A DNA stretch of 64,000 nt from Bradyrhizobium diazoefficiens (GCF_016612535.1 NZ_JAENXS010000002.1:2108001-2172000); one strand, 5' to 3'; numbered from the stretch's first letter, positions 35,864-45,226 are shown. Translations and numbers: made by a program. Notes: generated from the sequence alone by a model not told the origin.

Positions 35864-35970
35864 TAGAGCGTTTTCGAGCGAAGTGGATACCGGTTCGCGT
35901 GAAGAAAACGGCGTCAAAACAAGAATCTAGAGCTTCCGTTCCGATTCTATCGGAACGGAAAAAAGCTCTA
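35864..35970. repeat. Dispersed intergenic repeat with hairpin
   Basis: 107-bp element beginning TAGAGCGTTTTCGAGCGAAG and ending with a hairpin, TAGAGCTTCCGTTCCGAT...ATCGGAACGG...AGCTCTA (35928-35970). It matches an element I know to be scattered through Bradyrhizobium and Rhodopseudomonas genomes. The stop codon of the aldo/keto reductase gene lies in its last bases, so the element probably also ends that transcript. Confidence 0.75.
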
Positions 35971-36786
35971 ATCCCAAGCCGGCGCGAAGCCGGGATTGAC
36001 GCAGCGCCTGTCTTTCGGCAGCGCTGCGATTGTGTTGCGGTCGGCATCTTCCAGCGTGATCTTCAGCGCATCCAGATTGGCCTGCTGGCTCTCGCGGCGT
36101 GACGCCTTCGGAATCGCCGCGACGCCATCCTGGTCGAGCAGCCATTTCAACGCCACTTGCGCGGCGCTCGCATTGTGCTTCGCGCCGACCTCGGCCAGCA
36201 CCGGATCCGAGGCAACACGTCCCTGCGCAAGCGGGCAATACGCAACCAGCGGGATCGACTTCGTCCTGAGATAGGCCAACACCTTCGATTGGTCCAGCAT
36301 CGCATGATATTCGATCTGGTTGCAGGCGATCGGCGCCTTGACGTCCTCGACCGCGATCTTGAGCAGCGCCGTGGTGAAATTGGCAACGCCGATCGCCCGC
36401 GTACGCCCCTCCTGCTTCAGCTTCATCAGGGTCTCGAACACAGCGCCCCAGTTCGCCGATCTCGACGGCCAGTGCACGAGATAGAGATCGACATGGTCGA
36501 GCCCGAGCTTCTTCAGGCTGGTATCGAAGGCGCGACGGATCGCATCCGGCATCAGATTCTCGTGCCAGACCTTGGTCGTGACATGCAGCTCGCCACGCGG
36601 CACGGAGGCCGCCGCCAGCGCGGCGCCGATCGCCTCCTCGTTGCCATACATTTCGGCGGTATCGATGTGGCGATAGCCGATCGACAGCGCGCTCTCGACC
36701 GCTTCGCGGCAGACATCGCCCTGCATGCGGAAAGTGCCGAGGCCGAGCTTGGGCATGCTGATGCCCTGTGTTTTCAAATTGTCCAT
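35968..36786 (-). CDS. Aldo/keto reductase
   Basis: 272 residues. NADPH-dependent carbonyl reductase fold. Catalytic tetrad visible: D42 and Y47 (IDTAEMYGNE), K72 (TTKVW), H105 (LVHWP). The cofactor-binding end KASRRES is present. The substrate is broad in this family (2,5-diketo-gluconate reductase type). The stop codon is supplied by the adjacent repeat. Confidence 0.93.
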   Translation of the reverse strand: MDNLKTQGISMPKLGLGTFRMQGDVCREAVESALSIGYRHIDTAEMYGNEEAIGAALAAASVPRGELHVTTKVWHENLMPDAIRRAFDTSLKKLGLDHVDLYLVHWPSRSANWGAVFETLMKLKQEGRTRAIGVANFTTALLKIAVEDVKAPIACNQIEYHAMLDQSKVLAYLRTKSIPLVAYCPLAQGRVASDPVLAEVGAKHNASAAQVALKWLLDQDGVAAIPKASRRESQQANLDALKITLEDADRNTIAALPKDRRCVNPGFAPAWD

Positions 36787-37130
36787 TGCACAGGCTCCTG
36801 AGATATTTCAGCCCGCCGGCTGCGCGCGGCGATGCCGCGTGAGCAGACTTTTCGGTGATGGAAAAGAGGTGGCGGGAAGGGACACCATAGCGCGGAAGCC
36901 GCGCGGCGGCCAATCAAGATCGGGTTAGGTGCGATTGGGTTTGATCGTTGCCACAAGGGAGGCGTGCTCCCTCTCCCGCTTGCGGGAGAGGGTTAGGGAG
37001 AGGGTGTCTCCGCAACGGGACAATCCCCAAGAGGAAAGAACCCTCACCCGCCACGCGCGGGACGATGCTTCGCATCGCCCGGGGCGTGTCGGCCTCTCCC
37101 GCAAGCGGGAGAGGCGGAGCCCGCCGCCCC
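36787..37130. repeat. REP-like intergenic region
   Basis: 344 bp between two minus-strand genes. It contains CCCTCTCCCGCTTGCGGGAGAGGG (36968-36991, palindrome) and CCTCTCCCGCAAGCGGGAGAGG (37093-37114), in opposite orientation, flanking CCCTCACCC motifs. This is a common rhizobial palindromic element. No gene was seen. Confidence 0.7.
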
Positions 37131-38696
37131 TCACGAATGCTGCGCGACCCTTGCAGGACGCACCTGCGGCTGCGGCACGAGATCGACCGACCAGAGGTCG
37201 CGGTTGTCGACGTCCTTCAAGGTCACGGTCATCACGCCGCTCACGCCATCGATGTCGACCTTGCCGAAGAACTGCAAGCCGAAGCAGGGCGCGAGGTTCT
37301 CGCCCTGCGCCTCGCTGCAGCCGTTCCGGTACATCGCGACTGGACCGAAAGTGTCGTCGAGCTCGCCCGGGCCCCAGCTGCCGGCATGGAGGGGACCGGA
37401 GACGAATTCCCAGAACGGATCGAAATCGCTGAATTGCGCCTTGTTGGGATCGTAATAATGCGCGGCGGTGTAGTGCATGTCGGCGGTGAGCCAGACGAGG
37501 TTGCGGATTCCGGCGCGCTTGATCGAGGCGAGCAGATCGGCGATCTCGTGCTCGCGCCGGTCGGGCGGACCATCGCCGAGCGCGACGGCATCGAGGCTGA
37601 TCAGGCCGATCGGCAAATCGGCCGCGATCACCTTCCAGGTCGCGCGAGAGGCGGCCAACTCCCGCTTCAGCCAGGCGAGCTGCTCGGCGCCCAGAATCCA
37701 GCCGCGATGATCGTCGCCCTTATTCCAGGTCTCGTCGCGGTAGCTGCGCATGTCGATCATGAAGACATCGAGCAGCGGACCATAAGCGATCTTGCGATAG
37801 ATGCGGCCTTGGCGCGCGCCAATCTCCCGGATCGGCATGAAGTCGAAGAACGCACGGCGAGCGCGCGCGACCAGACGCGGCGTGCCGTCGTCCTCGTAAC
37901 CGGCCCCGTCATAGCTGCCCGTCGGCGACCAATCGTTGGTCACCTCGTGATCGTCCCATTGCGCAAACATCGGCACTTGCGCGTGGAAGGCGCGAAAATT
38001 CTCGTCGAGATGGTTGTATTTGTAGTTGCCGCGGAACTGCGCCAGCGTGTGGGCGACCTCGGACTTCTCCTCGGTTACAAGGTTGCGCCAGATCTCGCCG
38101 TTCGGCAGCTTCTGCTCGGACGGGATCGTACAGTCGGCATAGATGTGATCGCCGGAGTGGATGAAGAAATCCGGGCTGTTGTCGAGCATGGTGCGATAGC
38201 TGCGATAGCCGCCGCGCGAGATGTCGATGCCCCAGCCCTGCCCCGCGACGTCGCCAGACCACAGGAATGAGATCGACTGGCCGGCAAGCGGCGCGGTGCG
38301 GAAATGGCCGACGCGGCTTTCGCCGGAGATGCCGGTCGCGATGTCGTCGAACCGGACGCGATAGAAGATGTTCTGACCGGCCGGAAGGTTGTCGAGCTGC
38401 AGCTTTGATGTGAAATCCGTATCAGGCAAAGCATCGCGCGAAGCTGACGCGATGATGGTCTTGAAGCTCTCGACGGTCGAGCATTCCACCTGCATCCGCG
38501 CGGGCCGGTCGGCGCGCGCCCAGATCATGGCGGAGCCGTCCGAGACATCGCCGGACTGAATCCCGCCCGCGATCTGCGGGCGGTCGGCGGCGCGGCTGAT
38601 GCGGGGCTTGGCGAGCGTGGCGATGGCAAGACTGGACGTGGAGCGGACCAAAAACTGTCGCCGGGTCCATGCGCGCGAAGCGCGGAGCGCTGCCAT
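37131..38696 (-). CDS. PhoD-like alkaline phosphatase, Tat-exported
   Basis: 521 residues. Tat leader with TRRQFLV near residues 11-17. PhoD-type metal and active-site segments: SGDHIYAD (near 180), QWDDHEVTND, and LTADMHYTAAHY. Phosphodiesterase/monoesterase acting in the periplasm, probably with Fe and Ca as in known PhoD enzymes. No Pho box was searched for in detail. Confidence 0.92.
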   Translation of the reverse strand: MAALRASRAWTRRQFLVRSTSSLAIATLAKPRISRAADRPQIAGGIQSGDVSDGSAMIWARADRPARMQVECSTVESFKTIIASASRDALPDTDFTSKLQLDNLPAGQNIFYRVRFDDIATGISGESRVGHFRTAPLAGQSISFLWSGDVAGQGWGIDISRGGYRSYRTMLDNSPDFFIHSGDHIYADCTIPSEQKLPNGEIWRNLVTEEKSEVAHTLAQFRGNYKYNHLDENFRAFHAQVPMFAQWDDHEVTNDWSPTGSYDGAGYEDDGTPRLVARARRAFFDFMPIREIGARQGRIYRKIAYGPLLDVFMIDMRSYRDETWNKGDDHRGWILGAEQLAWLKRELAASRATWKVIAADLPIGLISLDAVALGDGPPDRREHEIADLLASIKRAGIRNLVWLTADMHYTAAHYYDPNKAQFSDFDPFWEFVSGPLHAGSWGPGELDDTFGPVAMYRNGCSEAQGENLAPCFGLQFFGKVDIDGVSGVMTVTLKDVDNRDLWSVDLVPQPQVRPARVAQHS

Positions 38697-39029
38697 TCGG
38701 GAAACCTTCGTCGAATCGCGACGGAAGGTGCCTGCGCCGTTTGACTCCCGGCTTACGGTTTCTTGACTCCGCGCCTACGGTTTTGCGACGCGGGGATGAC
38801 GGGCCCGGACTACTCTGGCGCAGCCACAGTGCAGGTGCGTTCCCTGGCCCCGCGTGCGGCGCCGCGACGAGCTTCGCTCGCGCTGAGAGGATTGGGGTGA
38901 GGGGGAGTCTCCACAAGACGGGTAAGAGTTAGACTCGTGGAGAGTCCCCCTCACCCGGAATCCACGCTTCGCGCGGATTCCGACCTCTCCCCGCAAGCGG
39001 GGCGAGGTGAAGCGACCGCGGCGCTGCTC
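38697..39029. repeat. Intergenic region with palindromic repeats
   Basis: 333 bp. Contains near-copies of CTTACGGTTT/CCTACGGTTT (38750-38782) and, at 38940-39010, CCCCTCACCC, GGAATCCACGCTTCGCGCGGATTCC (hairpin) and CTCCCCGCAAGCGGGG (hairpin). These are REP-type elements. No gene seen. Confidence 0.6.
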
Positions 39030-39479
39030 CTAGCGCTTCCAGTTACAGATGCCGCCTGAACGGCACGGCCAGGTCTGGATGCGGGTGTCCATCGCCTGTG
39101 CGTCGAGCGGATTGCCGTGACGATGCGCGAGCTTCGTGCGGGCTGCGCCACGCGGCTGGGTGCTCTTCGCGTGCGCGATCTTCGCATGAGCGATCTTCGC
39201 ATGTGCGACTTTCGGCTGGGACACGTGCACGCGTTCGGCAGCGACCTTCTTCGGCACATCCATCGGCGCGGCACGGGCTTGCGCCTCGTTGCCGCCCTTC
39301 GCCTCCAATGCAACCGGCGCGAACTGCGTCTCCGGCCCGAGCCGCTTCGGCGACAGCACGGCCTTGGAGAGATCGAGGCTGAGATAGTCGTCAGGCTTGT
39401 AGTCGTCAGCGCGTGCAAAGCCGCCCCATGCGAGCACGAGGGCAATTGCAACGGCAAAAGGAACGCTCTTCAGGACCAC
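39030..39479 (-). CDS. Secreted Ala/His/Lys-rich small protein
   Basis: 149 residues with signal peptide (ends ARA-D, ~24). Mature part starts with DDYKPDDYLSLDLSKAVLSP; an imperfect AHAKI repeat (KVAHAKIAHAKIAHAK) lies near residue 95-110, and the C-terminus is TWPCRSGGICNWKR with two Cys. Not recognised. Function unknown. Confidence 0.65.
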   Translation of the reverse strand: MVLKSVPFAVAIALVLAWGGFARADDYKPDDYLSLDLSKAVLSPKRLGPETQFAPVALEAKGGNEAQARAAPMDVPKKVAAERVHVSQPKVAHAKIAHAKIAHAKSTQPRGAARTKLAHRHGNPLDAQAMDTRIQTWPCRSGGICNWKR

Positions 39480-39587
39480 GGACGCCTCCTGAAATTGATT
39501 TATTAAAGGGTAATTTACCTTTATTTAGGAGGCGTCGCGCGCAATTCCAGCGGCCAGATGCCGCCGTGGTTAAGGAGTTCGGCGGTG

Positions 39588-40589
39588 TCAGGCGACCTTT
39601 CGCGTCGCACCCGTCCCATCCAGGAACCCCATAAGCCGGCTGCGGATGATTTGTTCCGCCTCGGTCATGATGCGATCGACGAGTTCCTTGCAGGTCGGAA
39701 TGTCGTGGATGAGGCCTGCGACCATGCCGCAGCTCCAGGCGCCCGCATCCATCTGCCCGTCCAGCATGATCTTGGGGTAAACACCTGCGACCTGGTCGTG
39801 AATGTCGTCGATGGTGAGCTTGCCACCCTTCTCGCGCTCGATCTCGAGCAGTCGATCGACATTGGCATTCTTCAAGACGCGCTCGGTGTTGCGTAAGCTC
39901 CGCATGATCAGGCGGGTGTCGAGCTCAGTCGCCGCAACCAGCGCGTTCTTGACGTTCTCATGGACAGGCGCTTCCTTGGTGGCAATGAAGCGCGTGCCCA
40001 TGTTCATGCCGGCCGCGCCCAGCGACAGCGCCGCGACCAGGCTGCGCCCGTTGGCCATGCCGCCGGAGGCCACGAACGGGATCTTCAATTCCTCCGCCGC
40101 GCGCGGCAGCAGGATCATGTTCGGAATGTCGTCCTCGCCGGGATGACCGCCGCACTCGAAGCCGTCAACGCTGACGGCGTCGCAGCCGATCCGCTCGGCC
40201 TTCAGCGAGTGACGCACCGAGGTGCATTTGTGGATCACCTTGATGCCGGCGGCCTTCAGCGCGGCCATGTATGCTTCCGGGCTGCGGCCCGCGGTCTCCA
40301 CGGCTTTGATGCCGCCCTCGACGATGGCCGCGATGTATTCCGGATAAGGCGGCGCCGAGAAGGCCGGCAGGAAGGTGAGGTTCACGCCGAACGGCTTGTC
40401 GGTCATGTCGCGGCAGCGCGCGATCTCCCTGGCGAGCAGCTCCGGGGTCTTCTGCGTCAGGCCGGTGATGATGCCGAGCCCGCCGGCATTGGAGACGGCG
40501 GCGGCAAGCTCCGCAAAGCCGACGAAATGCATGCCGCCCTGGATGATGGGGTGCTCGATGCCGAACAGCTCGGTGATCGCGGTCTTCAC
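39588..40589 (-). CDS. Nitronate monooxygenase / 2-nitropropane dioxygenase family
   Basis: 333 residues; GTG start at 40589 with GGGAGG upstream. FMN-binding TIM barrel: IQGGMHFVG, GGLGIITG, VDGFECGGHPGED, GGMANGRS and GAAGMNMGTRF. Oxidises nitronates, or in some relatives acts as enoyl reductase. No neighbour clue to a substrate. Confidence 0.92.
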   Translation of the reverse strand: MKTAITELFGIEHPIIQGGMHFVGFAELAAAVSNAGGLGIITGLTQKTPELLAREIARCRDMTDKPFGVNLTFLPAFSAPPYPEYIAAIVEGGIKAVETAGRSPEAYMAALKAAGIKVIHKCTSVRHSLKAERIGCDAVSVDGFECGGHPGEDDIPNMILLPRAAEELKIPFVASGGMANGRSLVAALSLGAAGMNMGTRFIATKEAPVHENVKNALVAATELDTRLIMRSLRNTERVLKNANVDRLLEIEREKGGKLTIDDIHDQVAGVYPKIMLDGQMDAGAWSCGMVAGLIHDIPTCKELVDRIMTEAEQIIRSRLMGFLDGTGATRKVA

Positions 40590-40704
40590 TTACATATCCT
40601 CCCGGAATTTTGCTTCAGCTTTGCTTGGGTATTGGGGCCCAGTCTAGCCGGACTTTTGCGCCGCGGTCACCATTTCTCGCCGACCGGGATGTCCTATCTC
40701 CAAT

Positions 40705-40748
40705 GTCGTCCCGGCCTAGTGCGCAATTGCGCACTAGGCCGGGACGAC
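40705..40748. repeat. 44-bp perfect palindrome
   Basis: GTCGTCCCGGCCTAGTGCGC followed by AA|TT and the exact complement, no loop bases. It lies between the convergent-side ends of the NMO start and emrB stop; on the minus strand it can end the emrAB message. Same type as other Bradyrhizobium palindromes. Confidence 0.8.
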
Positions 40749-40775
40749 GCTGGTTAGGATTGGTGCAGGATCTCC

Positions 40776-42395
40776 TCAATGCCCCCGCGGCGGCGCACCG
40801 AGATCGATCGGGCGCAGCACGGCCGCCGTCGGGATCATCAGCACCGCGATGATGGCGAGCGTCCAGAACACGTCGATATAGGCGAGGAAGTCGACCTGCT
40901 GCTGCAAGGTGCGGCCGACCCAGGCGACCGCCTGCGAGGCGGCGTCGCTCGCATTCGAGCCCTGGGCCTGGAAGAAGCGCGTCATCGTGTCGATGGCCTG
41001 CTGGTAGCCGAGATCGGACGGCGCGGCGTGCTCGATCAGGCGGCTCTGATGGAATTGCTGACGCTGCGCCAGAACAGTCTGTGCCAGTGCGACCCCCATC
41101 GAGCCGCCGATGTTGCGGGCGACGTTGATCAGTGCGGAGCCCTGGTTGGTCTTGTCCGGCGGCAAGCCGTCATAAGACGCGGTCGTGACCGGCAGGAACA
41201 GGAACGGCAAACCAATCGCAAGGAAAATGCGCGCCATCGCCGCATAGCCGTAAGTGATGTCCCCGGTCAGCCCGGTGAGGTGCCACATCGAGAAGGCGAC
41301 GACGGTTGCACCGAACATGATGAGATATTTCGGCTGCACCATGCTGACGAGACGGCCGACCACCGGCATCAGCATCAGCGTCGCAATGCCGCCAGGCGAC
41401 AATGCGAGACCGGCCAGCATCGCCGTGTAGTTCAGCTCGGTCTGGAGCAGTTGCGGCAGGAGCTGCGTGGTCGAGATCAGCACGGCGCCGGTGCCGAGCA
41501 TGACCAGGAAGCAGGCGGCGAACTGGCGGCGGCCAAGCAGGCGGAGGTCGATGATCGGCTCCTCGCGCGTCAGCTCCCACGGGATCAGCGCGAGCAGCGA
41601 GACCGCCGAAAGCAGCGCAAACGTGACGATCACGTTCGATCCGAACCAGTCGTTGCGCTGGCCCTCATCGAGCACGTATTCGAGCGAGCCGAGCCCGACC
41701 GCGACCAGCAGAAAGCCGATGTAATCGACGCGCAGCCCTTTGCTCAGAAGCCTCGCCCTCTCCTCTTCCGCACCCGACGGCTCCTTGACCAATGTGCCCA
41801 CCAGGAACAGCGACAGCATGCCCATCGGGACGTTGATAAAAAACACCCAATGCCAGGAATAAGTGTCGGTGATCCAGCCGCCGAGCGTCGGGCCGATCAC
41901 GGGGGCAACCACAACAGCCACGCCATAGATGGCAAAGGCCTGACCGCGCTTCTGCGGCGGAAAGGAGTCGGCCAGAATCGCCTGCTCGCTGGTCGCCATG
42001 CCGCCGCCGCCGAGGCCTTGAAGGATGCGGAACAGCACCAGCGACTGCAAATTCCAGGCGAGGCCGCACAACAGCGATGCCAGAGCAAAGGTCGCAACGC
42101 AGATCATGTAAAAGCGCTTGCGGCCGATCACCGTCGACAGCCAGCCCGAAATCGACAGCACGATGGCGTTGGCGACGAGGTAGCTGGTGATGACGTAGGT
42201 CGCCTCGTCGAGACCGGCGGCGAGCCCGCCGGCGATATTGCGCAGCGCGACGTTGGCAATCGTGGTGTCGAGAACCTCCATGAAGGTCGCGATCGAAACC
42301 ACAATTGCGATCAGATAGGGATTGTGCCCGCCGGCCGCCGAGCGTTCCGGTGACCAGCCTCCGGCGGATGCGCCGCCCTGCGCGACATCAGTCAT
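40776..42395 (-). CDS. emrB: EmrB-type DHA2 MFS drug efflux transporter
   Basis: 539 residues, ~14 membrane helices. N-terminal motifs typical of DHA2: TFMEVLDTTIANVAL, GRKRFYM, and LQGLGGGGMATSEQAILAD; motif C-like GPTLGGWITD. It works with the periplasmic adaptor next to it and an outer-membrane channel. Its ATG overlaps the emrA stop by 4 bp. Substrates: hydrophobic drugs or plant compounds by family. Confidence 0.93.
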   Translation of the reverse strand: MTDVAQGGASAGGWSPERSAAGGHNPYLIAIVVSIATFMEVLDTTIANVALRNIAGGLAAGLDEATYVITSYLVANAIVLSISGWLSTVIGRKRFYMICVATFALASLLCGLAWNLQSLVLFRILQGLGGGGMATSEQAILADSFPPQKRGQAFAIYGVAVVVAPVIGPTLGGWITDTYSWHWVFFINVPMGMLSLFLVGTLVKEPSGAEEERARLLSKGLRVDYIGFLLVAVGLGSLEYVLDEGQRNDWFGSNVIVTFALLSAVSLLALIPWELTREEPIIDLRLLGRRQFAACFLVMLGTGAVLISTTQLLPQLLQTELNYTAMLAGLALSPGGIATLMLMPVVGRLVSMVQPKYLIMFGATVVAFSMWHLTGLTGDITYGYAAMARIFLAIGLPFLFLPVTTASYDGLPPDKTNQGSALINVARNIGGSMGVALAQTVLAQRQQFHQSRLIEHAAPSDLGYQQAIDTMTRFFQAQGSNASDAASQAVAWVGRTLQQQVDFLAYIDVFWTLAIIAVLMIPTAAVLRPIDLGAPPRGH

Positions 42396-43567
42396 CGCAC
42401 CTTGGTCCAGGGCACGACCGACATGCCGGGACCGACCGGCAGATCGGCCGGCCAGTTGTCGACCACGATCTTCACCGGCACGCGCTGCACCACCTTGACG
42501 TAATTGCCGGTGGCATTTTCCGCCGGCAGCAGGCTGAAGGCGGTGCCGGAGCCCGGCTGCACGGAATCGACATGGCCCGTCAGCTTGCGTCCGGGATAGG
42601 CATCGATGCGGATCTCCACCGGCTGGCCGGGCCTCATGTCGGCAAGCTGGGTCTCCTTGTAGTTGGCGACGATCCAGACCTCATCGGGCACGAACATCAT
42701 CAGGCTCTGGCCCGCGGTCACGAACGTCCCCTTGGCGCCCGAGAGCTTGACGACGCGGCCCGACTGCGCCGCGACGACGCTGGTGTATTGCAAATTCAGC
42801 TTCGCCTGATCGAGTTGCGCCTGCGACTGCTGGAGTTGCGCCTTGGCGCCTTCGAGCTGTGCCTGCAGCGTCTTGATGCCGACCTGCGCAGCCGTCACCG
42901 CGGTTTTGGCGCGCTCGGTGTTGGCTTGCTGCGCCTGAAGATCGGAGCGCGTCTGCTGCTGACGCTGCACGGTGCCTGCGCCCTTCTCGACCAAATCCTC
43001 GGCGCGATTGAACTCTTCCTGCGAGAACTTGAGTTGGGCCTGCGCCTGATCGAGCTGCGCCTGGGCCTGCTTGATCTGCTCCTGCTGGGAGACGATCTGC
43101 GCCTCGACATTGGCGATGTTGGCCTTCGAGACCTCGACCTGCGCCGCAGCCTGATCGACGGCGATGCGATAGTCGCGCTCGTCAATCTTGGCCAAGAGAT
43201 CGCCCGCCTTGACGTGCTGGTTGTCCGTGACTGGGACATCGGTCACATAGCCGCCGACCTTCGATGCCACGGAAAAGCTGCGCGCGGCGACGAAAGCGTC
43301 GTCGGTGGATTCGTAGTGACGGACCTCCAGCCAATAGAGCAGACCTCCGACCAGCGCTGCGATCAGCGCAATGGCGCCGACGGTCGCGAGCAGCCAGTGT
43401 TCGGCAAGGCGCTCACGCAGCGACGGAGCCGGCTTCTTCGGCTGGTCCTTGCTCTCGCTTGTCTGATCAGGAGAAGTCTTTGGAGCTTCCTTGGCCCTCT
43501 GCGGTTGCTCCGCGGACGGCTCACGCTCCCGTGTCTGAGCATCCACGGTGAACACCTTTCTCGTCAC
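42392..43567 (-). CDS. emrA: EmrA-type membrane fusion protein (HlyD family)
   Basis: 391 residues. One N-terminal membrane helix (about 62-82), then a barrel-sandwich hybrid (VTDVPVTDNQHVKAGDLLAKID), a long Gln-rich coiled coil (about 145-255) and the second lipoyl/beta-barrel half. The charged N-terminal ~55 residues are cytosolic. Overlaps emrB in an ATGA junction. A GGAAC-N16-GGTT element lies upstream. Confidence 0.93.
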   Translation of the reverse strand: MTRKVFTVDAQTREREPSAEQPQRAKEAPKTSPDQTSESKDQPKKPAPSLRERLAEHWLLATVGAIALIAALVGGLLYWLEVRHYESTDDAFVAARSFSVASKVGGYVTDVPVTDNQHVKAGDLLAKIDERDYRIAVDQAAAQVEVSKANIANVEAQIVSQQEQIKQAQAQLDQAQAQLKFSQEEFNRAEDLVEKGAGTVQRQQQTRSDLQAQQANTERAKTAVTAAQVGIKTLQAQLEGAKAQLQQSQAQLDQAKLNLQYTSVVAAQSGRVVKLSGAKGTFVTAGQSLMMFVPDEVWIVANYKETQLADMRPGQPVEIRIDAYPGRKLTGHVDSVQPGSGTAFSLLPAENATGNYVKVVQRVPVKIVVDNWPADLPVGPGMSVVPWTKVR

Positions 43568-43603
43568 TCAATCGGCAGTAGCAAGCTTGTGCACCGCGAG
43601 CCT

Positions 43604-43628
43604 AACCGCAGCGCCAAAGCATGGTTCC
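43604..43628 (-). promoter_or_regulatory. EcfG-like promoter variant (GGAAC-N16-GGTT)
   Basis: Minus strand GGAAC (plus 43624-43628), 16 bp, GGTT (plus 43604-43607), 37 bp before emrA. One base from the consensus -10 (G for C), spacer as in the other sites. Confidence 0.5.
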
Positions 43629-43728
43629 GGCTTCGAACGAGCCGCTGCCATTTCGTGATTGCGCCGCTCAAAAAAGAAGCGCGGTATGTTGCGTACCGCG
43701 CCGGTCTCGATTGACGTGTCAGCGCATT

Positions 43729-43887
43729 TCAGTGTGTCTTGGTTTCGTGCCACTTCTCCAGATCAGACTTTTTCGCGCCGGACTTCTGCTCCTTCTCCGG
43801 ATTGCCTTTCCAGGGCTTATCCGTTTGGGCGTGCGATCCCCAGTCATTCTGATGCCGGGGATCGTCGTTGGGCTTTTCCTGGCTCAT
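43729..43887 (-). CDS. Small hydrophilic protein (52 residues)
   Basis: ATG 43887, stop 43729-43731. Very polar: NDDPRHQNDWGSHAQTDKPW then KGNPEKEQKSGAKKSDLEKW; no Cys, likely unstructured. It begins 25 bp after the PRC-barrel stop on the same strand, with GGAGAT upstream, and is probably read from the same stress-type promoter. Stress-related hydrophilin-like protein is an inference. Confidence 0.65.
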   Translation of the reverse strand: MSQEKPNDDPRHQNDWGSHAQTDKPWKGNPEKEQKSGAKKSDLEKWHETKTH

Positions 43888-43912
43888 CGGATCTCCTTCT
43901 GTCTGTCACGCG

Positions 43913-44287
43913 TCAAGCGAAGGGAACGCCGTAATAGGCGTTGATGCTGCGCGTGGCGGCGTCATCGCCCCAATTCCAATCGCTGCGCTCGCCGTATTTC
44001 GGCGCGCCTTCGAGCGCCTTGGCGGTGATCCCGGTGACATAGCCACCGAGCTCGGTGTCGTATTTCAGCGACTGCCAGGGCAACGGATAATGATCGTTGC
44101 CGAGACCCAAAAATCCGCCGAAGCCGAGCACGGCGTAGGACACCTTGCCGCTGACCTTGTCGATCATCACGCGCTCGATCGAGCCGATCTTGTTGCGGTC
44201 GGCGCCGTAGACCGACGTTCCCTCGACCTTGTCGCTGCCGATCAGTCGGCCCATCTCGGCGCGATCTAGTTCGCTTTGATTCAACAT
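43913..44287 (-). CDS. PRC-barrel domain protein
   Basis: 124 residues from ATG at 44287 (GGAGAATCG before). Contains the PRC-barrel pattern LIGSDKVEGTSVYG, IGSIERVMIDK, GKVSYAVLGFGGFLGLG and the aromatic YPLPWQSL. Such small proteins occur in rhizobial stress regulons; the domain may bind RNA or proteins. It is the first gene of a two-gene unit. A GGAAC-N16-GGTT lies 31 bp upstream. Confidence 0.88.
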   Translation of the reverse strand: MLNQSELDRAEMGRLIGSDKVEGTSVYGADRNKIGSIERVMIDKVSGKVSYAVLGFGGFLGLGNDHYPLPWQSLKYDTELGGYVTGITAKALEGAPKYGERSDWNWGDDAATRSINAYYGVPFA

Positions 44288-44318
44288 TTCGATTCTCCAC
44301 TCAGGCAACGTATGGACC

Positions 44319-44343
44319 AACCGGGCCTGGAGACGATCGTTCC
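44319..44343 (-). promoter_or_regulatory. EcfG-like promoter variant (GGAAC-N16-GGTT)
   Basis: Minus strand GGAAC (plus 44339-44343), 16 bp, GGTT (plus 44319-44322), 31 bp before the PRC-barrel ATG. Confidence 0.55.
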
Positions 44344-44451
44344 AAAGCACGCAATGAGCACAAGCGCCGCGTTAATGTGCCGGGCAGGCTCGCGAGTTCA
44401 TGTTCGAACCGCGACTTTTGCGCGTCCAAACGCTATTCGAATGTGTGCGGC

Positions 44452-44610
44452 TCAGATCGTCTTCGTATCGTCCGTCCTCGGGGGTTGCAGGCCCGGGCTG
44501 TTGGCCCAGCGCTCGACTTGCTCGATGACTTTCTGATGGCTCGGGCGCACCGGCTTGGGCGGTTCCGGCTCTTCGGAAAGCTTGCGGGGTAATCTGACCT
44601 TGTCCGTCAT
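44452..44610 (-). CDS. Small Pro/Glu-rich protein (52 residues)
   Basis: ATG 44610 with GGGAG 7 bp upstream; stop 44452-44454. N-terminal KVRLPRKLSEEPEPPKPVRP, then a short helix QKVIEQVERWANS and a polar tail. No signal peptide. Not recognised. Strong ribosome site and coding-like composition support it. Confidence 0.6.
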   Translation of the reverse strand: MTDKVRLPRKLSEEPEPPKPVRPSHQKVIEQVERWANSPGLQPPRTDDTKTI

Positions 44611-45019
44611 GACCAATCTCCCTTTCCTTTAGAATGCGTTCCGGCGAGAGTCGTTTCAAATCGTAACCATTTGATTTTTATCGAGTTTTTTTATTGATGA
44701 TTTCCGGTTCAAGCATCGCATGCCGACGCGCGCCGCGGCGGTCCGCGAACTCCTCAAGTTCGGGCTGGCGGCAGCGGACATTGATGCGGCAGCAGGCGTG
44801 AAGTCGAGCAGCTTCGGCGAGTTCGGCCGCGGCCCAACGGGCACACTCAGGGCGACCCCAAAGGCGGAAGCGCGGACTGATCAGAGGCCTCGCCAAGCAA
44901 AACGACCCCGGCAATTGGGGTGCCGGGGCCGTCCTTGGAGATTGCTTCCGGAGCACCGGGGGCATGTCAACCGGAAGCAATCAGTCGACTCATCGTGTGA
45001 GCATTCGTTCCTCGCGTCG
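44611..45019. other. Intergenic stretch with terminator and inverted repeat
   Basis: 409 bp. It holds the terminator of the 68-residue gene (44896-44930), and a GATTGCTTCCGG...CCGGAAGCAATC inverted repeat near 44940-44983. A lower-GC AT-rich patch (44660-44710) probably holds the promoter of the 52-residue gene. No further gene seen. Confidence 0.5.
44896..44930 (-). terminator. Intrinsic terminator for 68-residue gene
   Basis: Minus strand: CCCCGGCA (plus 44921-44928) pairs with TGCCGGGG (plus 44906-44913), followed by TCGTTTTG. Confidence 0.7.
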
Positions 45020-45226
45020 TTAGCCGCTCGGCGCGGTGCCTGAGTCATCCGGTGTCATGCCGGAGCCCGGAGTCTTGCTGTTATCGTTCAGCTTGGGATC
45101 GCGCGTCGCTTCACGCGACGGAGAGCCCTTCTCGTTCGTCTTGTGCACGGCCTGCGCACGCTGCTTGTCGCGCGGCTGCTCTTCCGCGCGCTGGTCTTTG
45201 ACGATGCCTTGGTCGGAATGTGCCAT
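45020..45226 (-). CDS. Small hydrophilic stress-type protein (68 residues)
   Basis: ATG at 45226. Extremely polar (QRAEEQPRDKQRAQ, KTNEKGSPSREATRDPKLND), Gly/Ser/Pro-rich end, no hydrophobic core: likely intrinsically disordered, hydrophilin-like. A GGAAC-N16-CGTA site lies 37 bp upstream. Terminator downstream. Confidence 0.7.
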   Translation of the reverse strand: MAHSDQGIVKDQRAEEQPRDKQRAQAVHKTNEKGSPSREATRDPKLNDNSKTPGSGMTPDDSGTAPSG

